From Flavobacterium pallidum (GTDB lineage Bacteria > Bacteroidota > Bacteroidia > Flavobacteriales > Flavobacteriaceae), in assembly GCF_003097535.1 (NCBI RefSeq), contig NZ_CP029187.1, forward strand, positions 1,798,001-1,862,000: a stretch of 64,000 nucleotides of DNA, in the 5' to 3' direction. The notes below the pieces were generated by a model. The model searched no databases. It saw only the letters and a program-made list of their open reading frames with translations, and was not told where the DNA came from. Below, in pieces: positions 41,476-50,180 of this stretch. The position numbers were made by a program, and so were the translations under genes. Every line of letters begins with the position of its first letter. Within the stretch, counting starts at the first letter, position 1.

Positions 41476-42939
41476 GTGAATCCTAAATCGTATTTTTTCC
41501 GCTCTTTCCTGATCGTCCTGCTGTCAGCCATATTCTTTTTGGGTGTCAAAAGGATCCTGCCGAAAAGGATTTTTTCCGAAAAGGCGGGGAATGTGAGAAA
41601 TGTGCTCGTCGACAGCATGCTCATCGACGCCTTTGAAGCGGAAACGGATTCTTCACGTGCAGATATCGGCGATACGCTTGCCAACCAGCCCATTACATAT
41701 TATGAAACCAATGGGATCAAATTCCCTGAAGAGCCATACGAGGATTACAAAGGGAACCAATACCTGATTCCATTTTACGAGAAATTATACCAGCTCGAAA
41801 CCGCCCAAAACGGGAATGTCCGCATCGCCTATTTCGGCGATTCCATGACCGATGGCGATATGATCGTGCAGGATTTAAGAAACAATTTCCAAAACCGTTA
41901 CGGAGGGAAAGGCGTCGGTTTCGTGGCGATTACCTCTGAATCCGCAGCTTCGCGCAGTTCCATCGTACATGAATATTCTGCGAACTGGAAAATGCAGTCC
42001 TACCTGAATGTGAAACATCCGTTGCGTCCTTTCGGCATAAACGGACATGTGTTTTTTGCCAATGATACCGTGAAACCGGCGTGGGTGAAATATAAAAACG
42101 GAAAGTACACCGCGCAGCTCGACAATCCGACGCTTTTCTACGGAAGTGCCGATAATAAAAAAGGCGAAATCAGTTATGTCATTGGAAAAGATACTTTGCA
42201 TAAAAAGCTGGTTGCCGATAATCTATTGAATACGCTGACTTTATCACAGGGCGGACTCAAATCCGTAAAGGTTGATTTTAAGAACGCACGTACTGTCCCG
42301 GTATATGGTTTTAATTTCGATGACGGAAAAGGGGTTCATATCGACAATTTCTCACAACGCGGGAACTCCGGGATCCCGATCTCGAATTTCGATGTCGCGC
42401 TGATGAAGGCGTTCCAGAAAAAACTCAATTATGACCTGATCGTATTGCATTACGGTACGAATGTATTGAATTATGGCACAAAGGATTACGGCTGGTATGA
42501 ACGAAGCATGACACGCACCGTGAACCGCCTTCGCGAATGTTTTCCTGGTGTTTCCATCCTGATTATTTCCACCGCCGACAAATCGACCAAATACGATACG
42601 GAAATGAAAACCGATTCTGCCGTCGTACCATTAAGCCGTGCGCAGAAACATTATGCGCTGAAAACCGGAGCCGGTTTTGTAAACCTCTACACCCTGATGG
42701 GCGGTGATGGTTCGATGGTAAAATGGGTCGAGGAATCCCCAGCCATGGCCAACAAGGATTATACACATTTCAATTTCCGTGGCGCTAAAAAAGTGGCGGC
42801 TATGATTTACAATCAGTTGAGCCAGGGCTACGACGAGTTTAAGATATTGAGGAAGAAAAGGGATAATGATGGCAAGGAAATCGAGGAGCATCCAGGTGAC
42901 AGCATCAATCCTGAAAATGAAGTGCCAGATGAGGAATAA
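41476..42939 (+). CDS. membrane-anchored SGNH/GDSL hydrolase, O-acylation cluster
   Basis: A 487-residue protein. It uses a GTG start at 41476, because the N-terminal membrane anchor (FFRSFLIVLLSAIFFLGVK) lies upstream of the next ATG. The periplasmic part has the SGNH block I motif IAYFGDSMTDGD (about 118-129), an Asn/Gly block (LHYGTNVLNYG) and the C-terminal DYTHFNFRGAK with a Asp-x-x-His dyad. Together with the MBOAT gene two positions downstream it resembles AlgJ/AlgX or PatB-like O-acetyltransferases, which move acetyl groups onto cell-wall or exopolysaccharide sugars. The C-terminus is a charged tail. Confidence 0.85.
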   Translation: MNPKSYFFRSFLIVLLSAIFFLGVKRILPKRIFSEKAGNVRNVLVDSMLIDAFEAETDSSRADIGDTLANQPITYYETNGIKFPEEPYEDYKGNQYLIPFYEKLYQLETAQNGNVRIAYFGDSMTDGDMIVQDLRNNFQNRYGGKGVGFVAITSESAASRSSIVHEYSANWKMQSYLNVKHPLRPFGINGHVFFANDTVKPAWVKYKNGKYTAQLDNPTLFYGSADNKKGEISYVIGKDTLHKKLVADNLLNTLTLSQGGLKSVKVDFKNARTVPVYGFNFDDGKGVHIDNFSQRGNSGIPISNFDVALMKAFQKKLNYDLIVLHYGTNVLNYGTKDYGWYERSMTRTVNRLRECFPGVSILIISTADKSTKYDTEMKTDSAVVPLSRAQKHYALKTGAGFVNLYTLMGGDGSMVKWVEESPAMANKDYTHFNFRGAKKVAAMIYNQLSQGYDEFKILRKKRDNDGKEIEEHPGDSINPENEVPDEE

Positions 42940-44350
42940 ATTATTTTTAGTATTGATTTTGTTGTTTTCGCTTCCGCAGATGCATGCGCAGGTGGTTGAC
43001 TCTACTTTGGTGGAAACGGACTCGGTTGAAGTGGACACCATTCCGATTATCATTCCGGAAAACGGCATCCAGAACCCGATGGCGATTTCCGCTTTCCTTG
43101 AGAAACTGTACAAACTCGAAAAAAACCATTCGGGCAAAATCAATATCGTGCACATTGGGGATTCCCACATCCAGGCTGATCTGATGACAAACCGGGTGCG
43201 AGAATCGCTGCAGGCTTTTTTCGGAAACGGTGGCCGCGGCTTCATTTTTCCACACAGCCTTGCAAAGACGAACGGCTCGTGGGACGTGAAGTTTACATCG
43301 AACGGAAGTTGGGAAAACCACCGCATCGTATCATCCGTAAACGTTAGTAAGGTTGGGCTTAGCGGTATCGCGCTGACTTCCAGAAACGATGATTTTGCCA
43401 TTGAGCTCAATGCGAAGGAGCAGGACAATTTCTTCAATACGATTAAAATCATCACGCCGGATAATGAGGATACTTTCAACATCGCTACGGCCAAAAGAAC
43501 CATTTCGTTTGAATCGAACGTGCCGAAATCCATTACGCATAAAATCAAGAACGGAGAAGCTTTATCAATCATAGCTGATAAATACAACGTTTCCATAGCA
43601 CAGCTCAAAAAGGCAAATGGTTTGAAAAACGACCGCATTCGCGCCGGAAAAACGCTGAAGATTCCATCAAACGAAATGCAGAAAAAGAAGATTGAGCGTT
43701 CTGAATTTATCCCTTTACCGTTATTGGCAGATGATGACAGCCACTTTTATGTCACGCAGGAACGCCTCGACAAGATATACCTGTTGCCGAATAAAACCGC
43801 AAATAATTGCACCCTAAACGGAATCGTTATTGAGAATAATGATCCTGGAATCATTTACCATAATATTGGGGTAAATGGCGCGAAACTTTCGGATTATAAC
43901 AAATATCCGATGTTTTTTGAGCAATTGAAAGCCCTGCAGCCCGATTTGATTGTAGTGGCTTTAGGCACGAATGAATCTTTTGACAAAATGAAATCGGAAG
44001 ATTATATGATACAATTGGAATTGTTCATGCAAAATGTCCGAAAACAGGAAACCGGCACAGAAATCCTCGTTGCGACACCTTCACCTTCGATGTTCAGGAG
44101 GAAAATTCCGAATGTATATGTTGCGGATTATGCGCAGAAAATCCTGAACGTTGCCGCTGAAAATAATTATGCAGTCTGGGATATGTATGCGCAGTTGGGC
44201 GGTTTATATGGCGTGACGCGCAACTACAGGCAGGGATTTATGGCCGGGGACCGGGTGCATTATTCTAAAGCGGGCTATGAAAAGCAAGGCGATTTGCTTA
44301 GCGATGCCATTCTCGCGACATTCCGCAATTATAAAAATTCGAAACAATAA
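42929..44350 (+). CDS. SGNH/GDSL hydrolase with a nested LysM domain
   Basis: A 473-residue exported protein (signal peptide MRNKLFLVLILLFSLPQMHAQ). SGNH block I is NIVHIGDSHIQADL (about 71-84) and the final catalytic block is DRVHYSKAGYEKQG near 440. Between them, at about 200-247, sits a complete LysM module (ITHKIKNGEALSIIADKYNV), which binds N-acetylglucosamine-containing glycans such as peptidoglycan. The start at 42929 overlaps the upstream stop by 11 bp. A peptidoglycan-directed O-acetyltransferase or esterase is the likely role, by inference. Confidence 0.85.
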   Translation: MRNKLFLVLILLFSLPQMHAQVVDSTLVETDSVEVDTIPIIIPENGIQNPMAISAFLEKLYKLEKNHSGKINIVHIGDSHIQADLMTNRVRESLQAFFGNGGRGFIFPHSLAKTNGSWDVKFTSNGSWENHRIVSSVNVSKVGLSGIALTSRNDDFAIELNAKEQDNFFNTIKIITPDNEDTFNIATAKRTISFESNVPKSITHKIKNGEALSIIADKYNVSIAQLKKANGLKNDRIRAGKTLKIPSNEMQKKKIERSEFIPLPLLADDDSHFYVTQERLDKIYLLPNKTANNCTLNGIVIENNDPGIIYHNIGVNGAKLSDYNKYPMFFEQLKALQPDLIVVALGTNESFDKMKSEDYMIQLELFMQNVRKQETGTEILVATPSPSMFRRKIPNVYVADYAQKILNVAAENNYAVWDMYAQLGGLYGVTRNYRQGFMAGDRVHYSKAGYEKQGDLLSDAILATFRNYKNSKQ

Positions 44351-44352
44351 AA

Positions 44353-46047
44353 ATGGGGTTCGCAGAGGTACAGCATTGGTTTACGACAATTTTCGGGCAC
44401 GTCACCACCGCCGACGTACGCAGCTGGTATACGTATGATCCAAAGCACCCGATTTTATTCAACACAGCACTTTTTCTGGGCTTATTCCTTGTCTTTTATC
44501 CGATCTATATTTTGACGACAAAAGCAAAGACCCATGCGATGCGCAACCTTTATGTGTTCGCATTTTCGTTGTTTTTCTATTATAAATCCAGCGGTGCTTA
44601 TTTTGTGTTGCTGCTTTTTTCAGGCGTAGTGGATTACAACCTGGCAAAACTTTTATACCAGGAAGTGATTGAAGGGTACAGGAAATTTTATCTCGTGTTA
44701 AGCGTCATCCTGAATCTTTGCTTTCTCGGCTATTTCAAATACACGAATTTCCTGATCGAAAATTACAACGGCCTTTTCGACGGACATTTGAAATTCCATG
44801 ACATCATCCTTCCGGTAGGGATTTCATTCTACACCTTCCAGTCAATGAGTTATATCATCGATATTTACCGGCGTGAACTGAAACCGACGAAGAATATCCT
44901 CGATTATATGTTCTTCGTATCGTTTTTTCCGCAATTGGTGGCCGGGCCCATCGTGCGCGCTTCGGAATTCATCCCGCAGATTTATGCCAAACTGAAATTG
45001 TCGCGGGAAGATGTGAATAATGCATTGTTCCTCATTATTGGTGGTTTGGTAAAAAAAACTTTCATCTCCGATTACATTTCGCTGAATTTCGTCGACCGTG
45101 TTTTTGATTCCCCGAAAAGCTTTACCGCATTTGAAAACCTGATGGCATCCTATGGCTACACCATACAGATTTACTGCGATTTCTCAGGATATTCCGACAT
45201 GGCCATCGGAATTGCATTGTTGATGGGTTTTAAGCTTTCAGTGAATTTCCGTACACCCTATAAGTCTGCCTCGATTACCGAATTTTGGAGGAGGTGGCAC
45301 ATTTCTTTGTCAACCTGGCTTCGCGATTACCTGTATATTTCAGTTGGCGGAAACAGGAAAGGGTCGTTCGGCGGATTTTTGTTCCCCTGCCTTTTCTTTG
45401 CCGGGTTGATTGTTTTCGGAACAGTTTATTTGGATAAAACTCCCATTCCGCTGATCGTCTCTTTAGCAGCACTTTTCGTTTTCATACTTGCGTTCCTTTT
45501 GTCAAAAAACAGAAAACGCACACTTTACACTAATGTCAACCTGATGACCACAATGCTGCTTGGCGGACTTTGGCATGGCCCGAGTTTCCGTTTCATCATC
45601 TGGGGTGCACTGCACGGAATGGCTTTGGCGGTAAACAAGATTTTTTCAGAGTATTTCCCTGAAAAAAATCCGGATAAAAAGACTTTCGGCAAAGGTTTTA
45701 AACGATTCATTTCCGTAGTCATTACATTTCATTTCGTGGCATTTTGCTGGATATTTTTCCGAGCCAGGGATTTTGCTACGGCGTTTGATGTGATTGGGAT
45801 GATCGGGAAACTGAATTTCCATGTCAATGAATGGGCCATCATCATTATGGGTTATAAAAACGTATTTCTTGTTATGCTGATCGGTTATGTCTGGCATTTC
45901 CTTCCGAATCCTGTAACTGGCCTTATGAAAACCTCTTTTGACAGACTGCCTATTGTTGGTAAGGCATTGGTATTGTCGTTGGCTTTCTGGGTGGTTTACG
46001 CCACTTCAACCAGCGGAACACAGCCTTTCATTTATTTCCAGTTTTAA
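44353..46047 (+). CDS. MBOAT-family O-acyltransferase (AlgI/PatA-like)
   Basis: A 564-residue membrane-bound O-acyltransferase with about 11 transmembrane helices. The family motifs are visible: FVSFFPQLVAGPIVRASEFI, FCDFSGYSDMAIG-like IYCDFSGYSDMAIGIALLMG, FWRRWHISLSTWLRDYLYI, and the catalytic histidine H408 in LGGLWHGPSF. It moves acyl groups across the inner membrane for transfer by the partner SGNH proteins encoded directly upstream (2 bp gap). The three genes form one operon. Confidence 0.93.
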   Translation: MGFAEVQHWFTTIFGHVTTADVRSWYTYDPKHPILFNTALFLGLFLVFYPIYILTTKAKTHAMRNLYVFAFSLFFYYKSSGAYFVLLLFSGVVDYNLAKLLYQEVIEGYRKFYLVLSVILNLCFLGYFKYTNFLIENYNGLFDGHLKFHDIILPVGISFYTFQSMSYIIDIYRRELKPTKNILDYMFFVSFFPQLVAGPIVRASEFIPQIYAKLKLSREDVNNALFLIIGGLVKKTFISDYISLNFVDRVFDSPKSFTAFENLMASYGYTIQIYCDFSGYSDMAIGIALLMGFKLSVNFRTPYKSASITEFWRRWHISLSTWLRDYLYISVGGNRKGSFGGFLFPCLFFAGLIVFGTVYLDKTPIPLIVSLAALFVFILAFLLSKNRKRTLYTNVNLMTTMLLGGLWHGPSFRFIIWGALHGMALAVNKIFSEYFPEKNPDKKTFGKGFKRFISVVITFHFVAFCWIFFRARDFATAFDVIGMIGKLNFHVNEWAIIIMGYKNVFLVMLIGYVWHFLPNPVTGLMKTSFDRLPIVGKALVLSLAFWVVYATSTSGTQPFIYFQF

Positions 46048-46092
46048 TTTTAGCTTTGTCAGTAAAAAGTGCTCATTAATCGTATTTAAAAA

Positions 46093-46225
46093 TTAACAAA
46101 AGGTATACTTTTTACGTAATGGCAAGTCCCGGGGAAATTGTATTTTACCTTCAGGGAAGGGGATAATGCTATCCCTAAGAAAAATCAGCGATTATTTGAT
46201 GCGTAAAATCCACAGCAATTGTTAA
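46093..46225 (+). repeat. 133-bp inverted-repeat element, copy B
   Basis: It starts TTAACAAAA and ends TTGTTAA. Internal hairpins are CCTTC-AGG-GAAGG (46148-46160) and GGGATA-ATGC-TATCCC (46160-46175). CGGGGAAATTGTATTTT precedes them, and GATGCGTAAAA follows. Located 45 bp after the MBOAT stop, at a convergent gene junction. Confidence 0.78.
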
Positions 46226-46285
46226 AGTTTCATTACGGTCCGGGATTAACATTTCACCTGGTTAAAAAACTGACGAAAATTCATT

Positions 46286-48598
46286 TTAAAGCTGCAGCTT
46301 CAGGCTCAGGTTCGGAGTGCGCTCCAACGCATAGGTGTTGACGCTTTCAGCACTGTTGGTTGCCGTGTTGACGCGGTAATACCGATTGATGGTATTTCGT
46401 TTGTTCAGAAGGTTCAATATTGAAAAACTGGCTTCAAAAAGATTTTTTTTGTTGAGTTTCCAGGCATAAGAAACTGAAAAATTCACCTGGAAAAAATCAC
46501 CCAGATTTTCATTATTCGGATTGTTGTAAATGATTCCCGGTTGGTTTGGCGTAAGCGCTGTACTGATTGGTGTGGTTTCAGCCCGGCCGGAATACCATTT
46601 TGCACCCAGCGCGGTTTTCAGTTTTTTCCAATCATAAATGAGCGCGCCGGAAACCATATGGGACACTTCATAATTGTTTGCAAATTTAGGCGGAATGTAA
46701 TCCGGGAAATTGTATTTGTTATTGTTGTAGCTGTAACTGAGCCATACATAATACCGCCCAAGATTCCGCTGCACTAGTAGTTCCGAACCATAAACAAGGT
46801 AGCTTCCATTGAGTTTGACAAACTCCAGCTGGTTTTGGAAGGATTGCCCGCTGGTAGAAATGCCCTGTACTTTTTTAAGATAATTGTCAAAAGTCACCAG
46901 CCATTTTTTGTCTTTATAAGCCAGCCCGATTTCGACTTGCCTGCTTCTTTGTATCGGGATTTGTGCATTGTCGGCAATGACCCAACGCCTTTTTTCGACA
47001 CCAAGGAAATCCTGTTGCAGGTCGACCACCTGTGACGTGCTCTGGCTTTTCTGTTCTGCAGAAAAAGTCATGCGAAATTTTCCATTGAACGAATGTGAAA
47101 ATTGCATCCTGGGTTCAAATAGTAGTTTTTCGAATTCCTTAATGTAATTGCTGCGTAAGCCAAGGCGGAATGCCGTTTGCCTGTCAGGCGCTTTCCAATC
47201 GGTTTCAAGAATGGCGACATGCGTACGCAATACCTTTTTACTGAGTTTTAAAAAGGCAGGATTGTTGACTTCCTCATCATTTCTTACACCGGTTTCTATG
47301 TATTGATACCCACTGCTGAATTTCCATAAATCGCTGAGCATATAATGGTGGGCAAGCCTCAAACCGGTATCAGTGATGCTGTTTTTTTGCTTCTGGATTT
47401 GGCTGTTGCTGATATTTTCATAGCGGGAATCCAAATTGTAATTGGAACTGTAAATGGAAATTTCAGAAGTGTTTTTAGCATCCCAATTCGTTTTCCACGA
47501 AAGTATGGCGCCTAAATTCTGTTGTCCCAGCGTACTGTTTTTAGATATGGTTATACCACTATTGAAAGTGCTTTCATAAAGGTCCAGCGAATTTCGTATG
47601 GCAATGGCAGAAAAACTCAATTCGTTTTTTTCTCCGATTTTCTGCTGATATTGTACGGTCGTGTCATAAAAATAAAAATACTCATCACTTTGGAAATTGA
47701 TGGCCTGGTTGTCATTAAGGTCAGTTACAATGGTATTTTGGAATATCCGGTTGTAATATTTTTTGTAAGTGGGCGAACTGAAGAAATCGGTCATGGACCG
47801 CCTTGCCGAAAGTGTCAGTACCCCTTTTTCCGAAGTATGTATTTTAGTGTTGAAACCGGCCCAGATCATATTGGAGCTGAGGCAGGTCGTACTGTCCGTT
47901 TCAACCAATCCTGATGAAATCGCAACCACGCCGGAAACGCTTTCTCCATAAAAGGCGGAAGTACCGTTTTTATAAATTTCTATTTTGTCATTAAGGTAAG
48001 GGTTAAAAGCAGAAATCAGACCAAAGAAATGCCCGGTCTGAAACATGCGTAATCCATTCCATAAAAAAAGGGTTTCGTCGTGGGTGCCGCCCCGGATGTT
48101 GATATTTGAAACGGTTTCATCGGCACTGTAAATACCCGGAATCTGCTGCATGGTCTGAAGGACATCAGGATCCGTAAGCCCCGGCAGGATTCCCAATTTC
48201 TTGGGTTTGATCTGGTAAACGCCGTCGGCTTTTTTAGAGATTCCTGTCGTAAGGTATTTGTCGACAGCCACTTCTTCGAGGGAAACCTTCATCTCGCTTT
48301 CGGGAGGTGCTTCGGTGGTTTTTTTTAAGGAAACCGAAACATATGTTCCTCCGATCACATCGAAGTGCAAAGGAGTATGGCCCTCAAGGTAAAATATTTT
48401 TTTAGCTAATGTAAATGACGGATCCGGCGGTGTAATCTCGATATTATCGATTTGTTCCTCAATGAAATTGAAATGAATGCCATGTTCTTTTTCAATGTCA
48501 CGGATGATATTTTTCAAAGGCTGTTTTTGCTGGGCGAAGAAAGGTGTCCAGCATATCAAAAAAAATAAGATAAACAGCAGCCTTTTTTTTTTAATCAT
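46286..48598 (-). CDS. TonB-dependent receptor with N-terminal signalling (STN) domain
   Basis: A 770-residue FecA-type receptor. A signal peptide (to FFAQ) is followed by an STN domain (about 28-95; LKNIIRDIEKEHGIHFNFIE), which contacts the anti-sigma factor. The plug domain (about 130-240; IPGIYSADETVSNINIRGGT) and a barrel follow, ending ERTPNLSLKLQL. It is coupled to the FecR-type gene by an 8-bp overlap. It belongs to a sigma/anti-sigma/receptor cassette in which ligand binding at the surface releases the sigma factor. The ligand is unknown. Confidence 0.9.
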   Translation of the reverse strand: MIKKKRLLFILFFLICWTPFFAQQKQPLKNIIRDIEKEHGIHFNFIEEQIDNIEITPPDPSFTLAKKIFYLEGHTPLHFDVIGGTYVSVSLKKTTEAPPESEMKVSLEEVAVDKYLTTGISKKADGVYQIKPKKLGILPGLTDPDVLQTMQQIPGIYSADETVSNINIRGGTHDETLFLWNGLRMFQTGHFFGLISAFNPYLNDKIEIYKNGTSAFYGESVSGVVAISSGLVETDSTTCLSSNMIWAGFNTKIHTSEKGVLTLSARRSMTDFFSSPTYKKYYNRIFQNTIVTDLNDNQAINFQSDEYFYFYDTTVQYQQKIGEKNELSFSAIAIRNSLDLYESTFNSGITISKNSTLGQQNLGAILSWKTNWDAKNTSEISIYSSNYNLDSRYENISNSQIQKQKNSITDTGLRLAHHYMLSDLWKFSSGYQYIETGVRNDEEVNNPAFLKLSKKVLRTHVAILETDWKAPDRQTAFRLGLRSNYIKEFEKLLFEPRMQFSHSFNGKFRMTFSAEQKSQSTSQVVDLQQDFLGVEKRRWVIADNAQIPIQRSRQVEIGLAYKDKKWLVTFDNYLKKVQGISTSGQSFQNQLEFVKLNGSYLVYGSELLVQRNLGRYYVWLSYSYNNNKYNFPDYIPPKFANNYEVSHMVSGALIYDWKKLKTALGAKWYSGRAETTPISTALTPNQPGIIYNNPNNENLGDFFQVNFSVSYAWKLNKKNLFEASFSILNLLNKRNTINRYYRVNTATNSAESVNTYALERTPNLSLKLQL

Positions 48599-49508
48599 TC
48601 CCAGACAGGATTATACCGGATTCGGTTTTCTTGACATGAATGCCAAAAGTCCTGCTTACGATTTCAAGTGCGACTTCCAGTTTATCTGCCGGCATTACAC
48701 CGGTAAAAGCCTGGTTTTTGGTTTTGTCAACAGCTACAACATCTATATTGATGTTATACTGGCGCTTCATTTCAGCAACAACACCCTGCAGGTTTTCTGA
48801 AGTGAACTCCATTTGCCTGTCCATCCAGGATGGCCTGTCGCTTTCCATAAATTTACTTGGAATCGCTGCGCCGTTTTCAAAAGCCACTTTTTGGCCTTTG
48901 GTAATAAAAATCACATTATCTGCACATTGTACCCTCACTTTACCTTCAAAACAAGTGACTTCAAAACGGTTGCCGCGCGATTTTACATTAAATTGTGTTC
49001 CTACCACAGTAACTTTACCACAGTCTGTAAGGACGTCGAATGTTTTTCCTTTGGCTACTTTAAAGAATGCTTCACCGTGAAGGCTGATTTCCCTGTTTTT
49101 GTCCCAGTTACCACTTTGGTATGCTGCATCTGAACCCGCATTCAGCGTGACTTCAGAATGGTCAGGAAGCTGGAAAATGGAGGTTTTACCGGCAACGGCA
49201 AGTTCCTGGTGGTTTTCCTCATTGGTGTCAGGCATTGCAAACCATATACCGAGTCCAATTACCAAAACAGCGGCAATTTTCAGCAGCAGGTTTTTCCTGT
49301 AAAGCGGAATGACTTTGGTTTGTTTTTTCTCACGTGAAATGATGCTGTTGTACATCTTGTCACTATCGAAATCCGGCGCTTCAAGCAGTTGCGAAAAACG
49401 CGCAATCTTATCATAGGAACTGAATTCAGGCGTTTTTTCAAAATCAACCCGTTCCTGTTCCGTCATTTCACCGGCAAGCCATTTGGCTAAATCGTGTTCC
49501 TTCTTCAT
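48591..49508 (-). CDS. FecR-family anti-sigma factor
   Basis: A 305-residue inner-membrane protein. A cytosolic N-terminal segment (1-70) binds the sigma factor, and one transmembrane helix follows (about 74-91; LLLKIAAVLVIGLGIWFAM). The periplasmic FecR domain (about 105-205; DHSEVTLNAGSDAAY, HGEAFFKVAKGKTFDVLT) and a C-terminal DUF4974/STN-like domain (about 232-300; LQGVVAEMKRQYNINIDVVA) complete it. It relays the receptor state to the sigma factor. It lies between the sigma gene (8 bp gap) and the receptor gene (8 bp overlap). Confidence 0.93.
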   Translation of the reverse strand: MKKEHDLAKWLAGEMTEQERVDFEKTPEFSSYDKIARFSQLLEAPDFDSDKMYNSIISREKKQTKVIPLYRKNLLLKIAAVLVIGLGIWFAMPDTNEENHQELAVAGKTSIFQLPDHSEVTLNAGSDAAYQSGNWDKNREISLHGEAFFKVAKGKTFDVLTDCGKVTVVGTQFNVKSRGNRFEVTCFEGKVRVQCADNVIFITKGQKVAFENGAAIPSKFMESDRPSWMDRQMEFTSENLQGVVAEMKRQYNINIDVVAVDKTKNQAFTGVMPADKLEVALEIVSRTFGIHVKKTESGIILSGND

Positions 49509-49516
49509 AATCTTAC

Positions 49517-50035
49517 TTATATATTGTCAATTTCTTTTCTTAGCGAAATCAGTGCGCCACTGATCCTTTTTTCTACAGCTTTCACTGTTATGCCTAGTAT
49601 TTCTGCAATTTCACTGTATTTCTTTCCATCAATCCGGTTCATCAGGAATGCCGTCCTTTGCGAATCGGTGAGGTTTTCGATGGCTTTTTTTAATTTTTCA
49701 CCGAATTCATCATGCTCCAGTATATACTCAGGACTTTCAGCTGTCACACCGCTTTTGCCTGCATTTTTTGAATAATTAAGCACTACTTTATGATGCGCAA
49801 TCAAATTCAGCGATGCATTGTTTGCAATCGTATACACATAAGCTTTTGCTTTATCCAAAGGAACTGAGGCACAATTTTCCCAAAGTTTTATAAACGCATC
49901 CTGCGCTATATCATTGGCATGCTCCTCATTTCCGTATTTATAAAACAGATAATTCCGCACAGCTTTGATATTTGACCGGAAGAAAGACGCAAAAATTCGT
50001 TCCTCACAAACACCGGCAGGTTTTATTTCATCCAT
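49517..50035 (-). CDS. ECF sigma-70 factor (FecI-like)
   Basis: A 172-residue sigma factor with region 2 (about 15-85; YGNEEHANDIAQDAFIKLWE) and region 4 (about 110-168; ENLTDSQRTAFLMNRIDGKK, then YSEIAEILGITVKAVEKRIS). It is the first gene of the sigma-FecR-receptor operon and probably drives the operon and, possibly, the divergent LamG lipoprotein gene. A TATTTTTG -7 element lies upstream. Confidence 0.93.
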   Translation of the reverse strand: MDEIKPAGVCEERIFASFFRSNIKAVRNYLFYKYGNEEHANDIAQDAFIKLWENCASVPLDKAKAYVYTIANNASLNLIAHHKVVLNYSKNAGKSGVTAESPEYILEHDEFGEKLKKAIENLTDSQRTAFLMNRIDGKKYSEIAEILGITVKAVEKRISGALISLRKEIDNI

Positions 50036-50055
50036 TTTATTATTACTTTTAAAAG

Positions 50056-50063
50056 CAAAAATA
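50056..50063 (-). promoter_or_regulatory. -7 promoter element of the sigma-FecR-receptor operon
   Basis: Minus strand TATTTTTG (TAnnTTTG), 20 bp upstream of the ATG at 50035. Confidence 0.5.
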
Positions 50064-50180
50064 TAGCATATAACAATCCAATTTTAAATTACCCTAACTT
50101 TTGGCGTAAGTTTTTTAATAATGTTAAATAAGTAGGGTTTTTTGCATTACGGCTGTTCTAGTATAAATTGACGCACCATT

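Noticed and set aside
42631..43638. 335-codon open frame on the minus strand across the two SGNH genes
   Set aside because: It is antisense to two well-supported genes and spans their junction; its translation has no recognisable domain or sensible composition.
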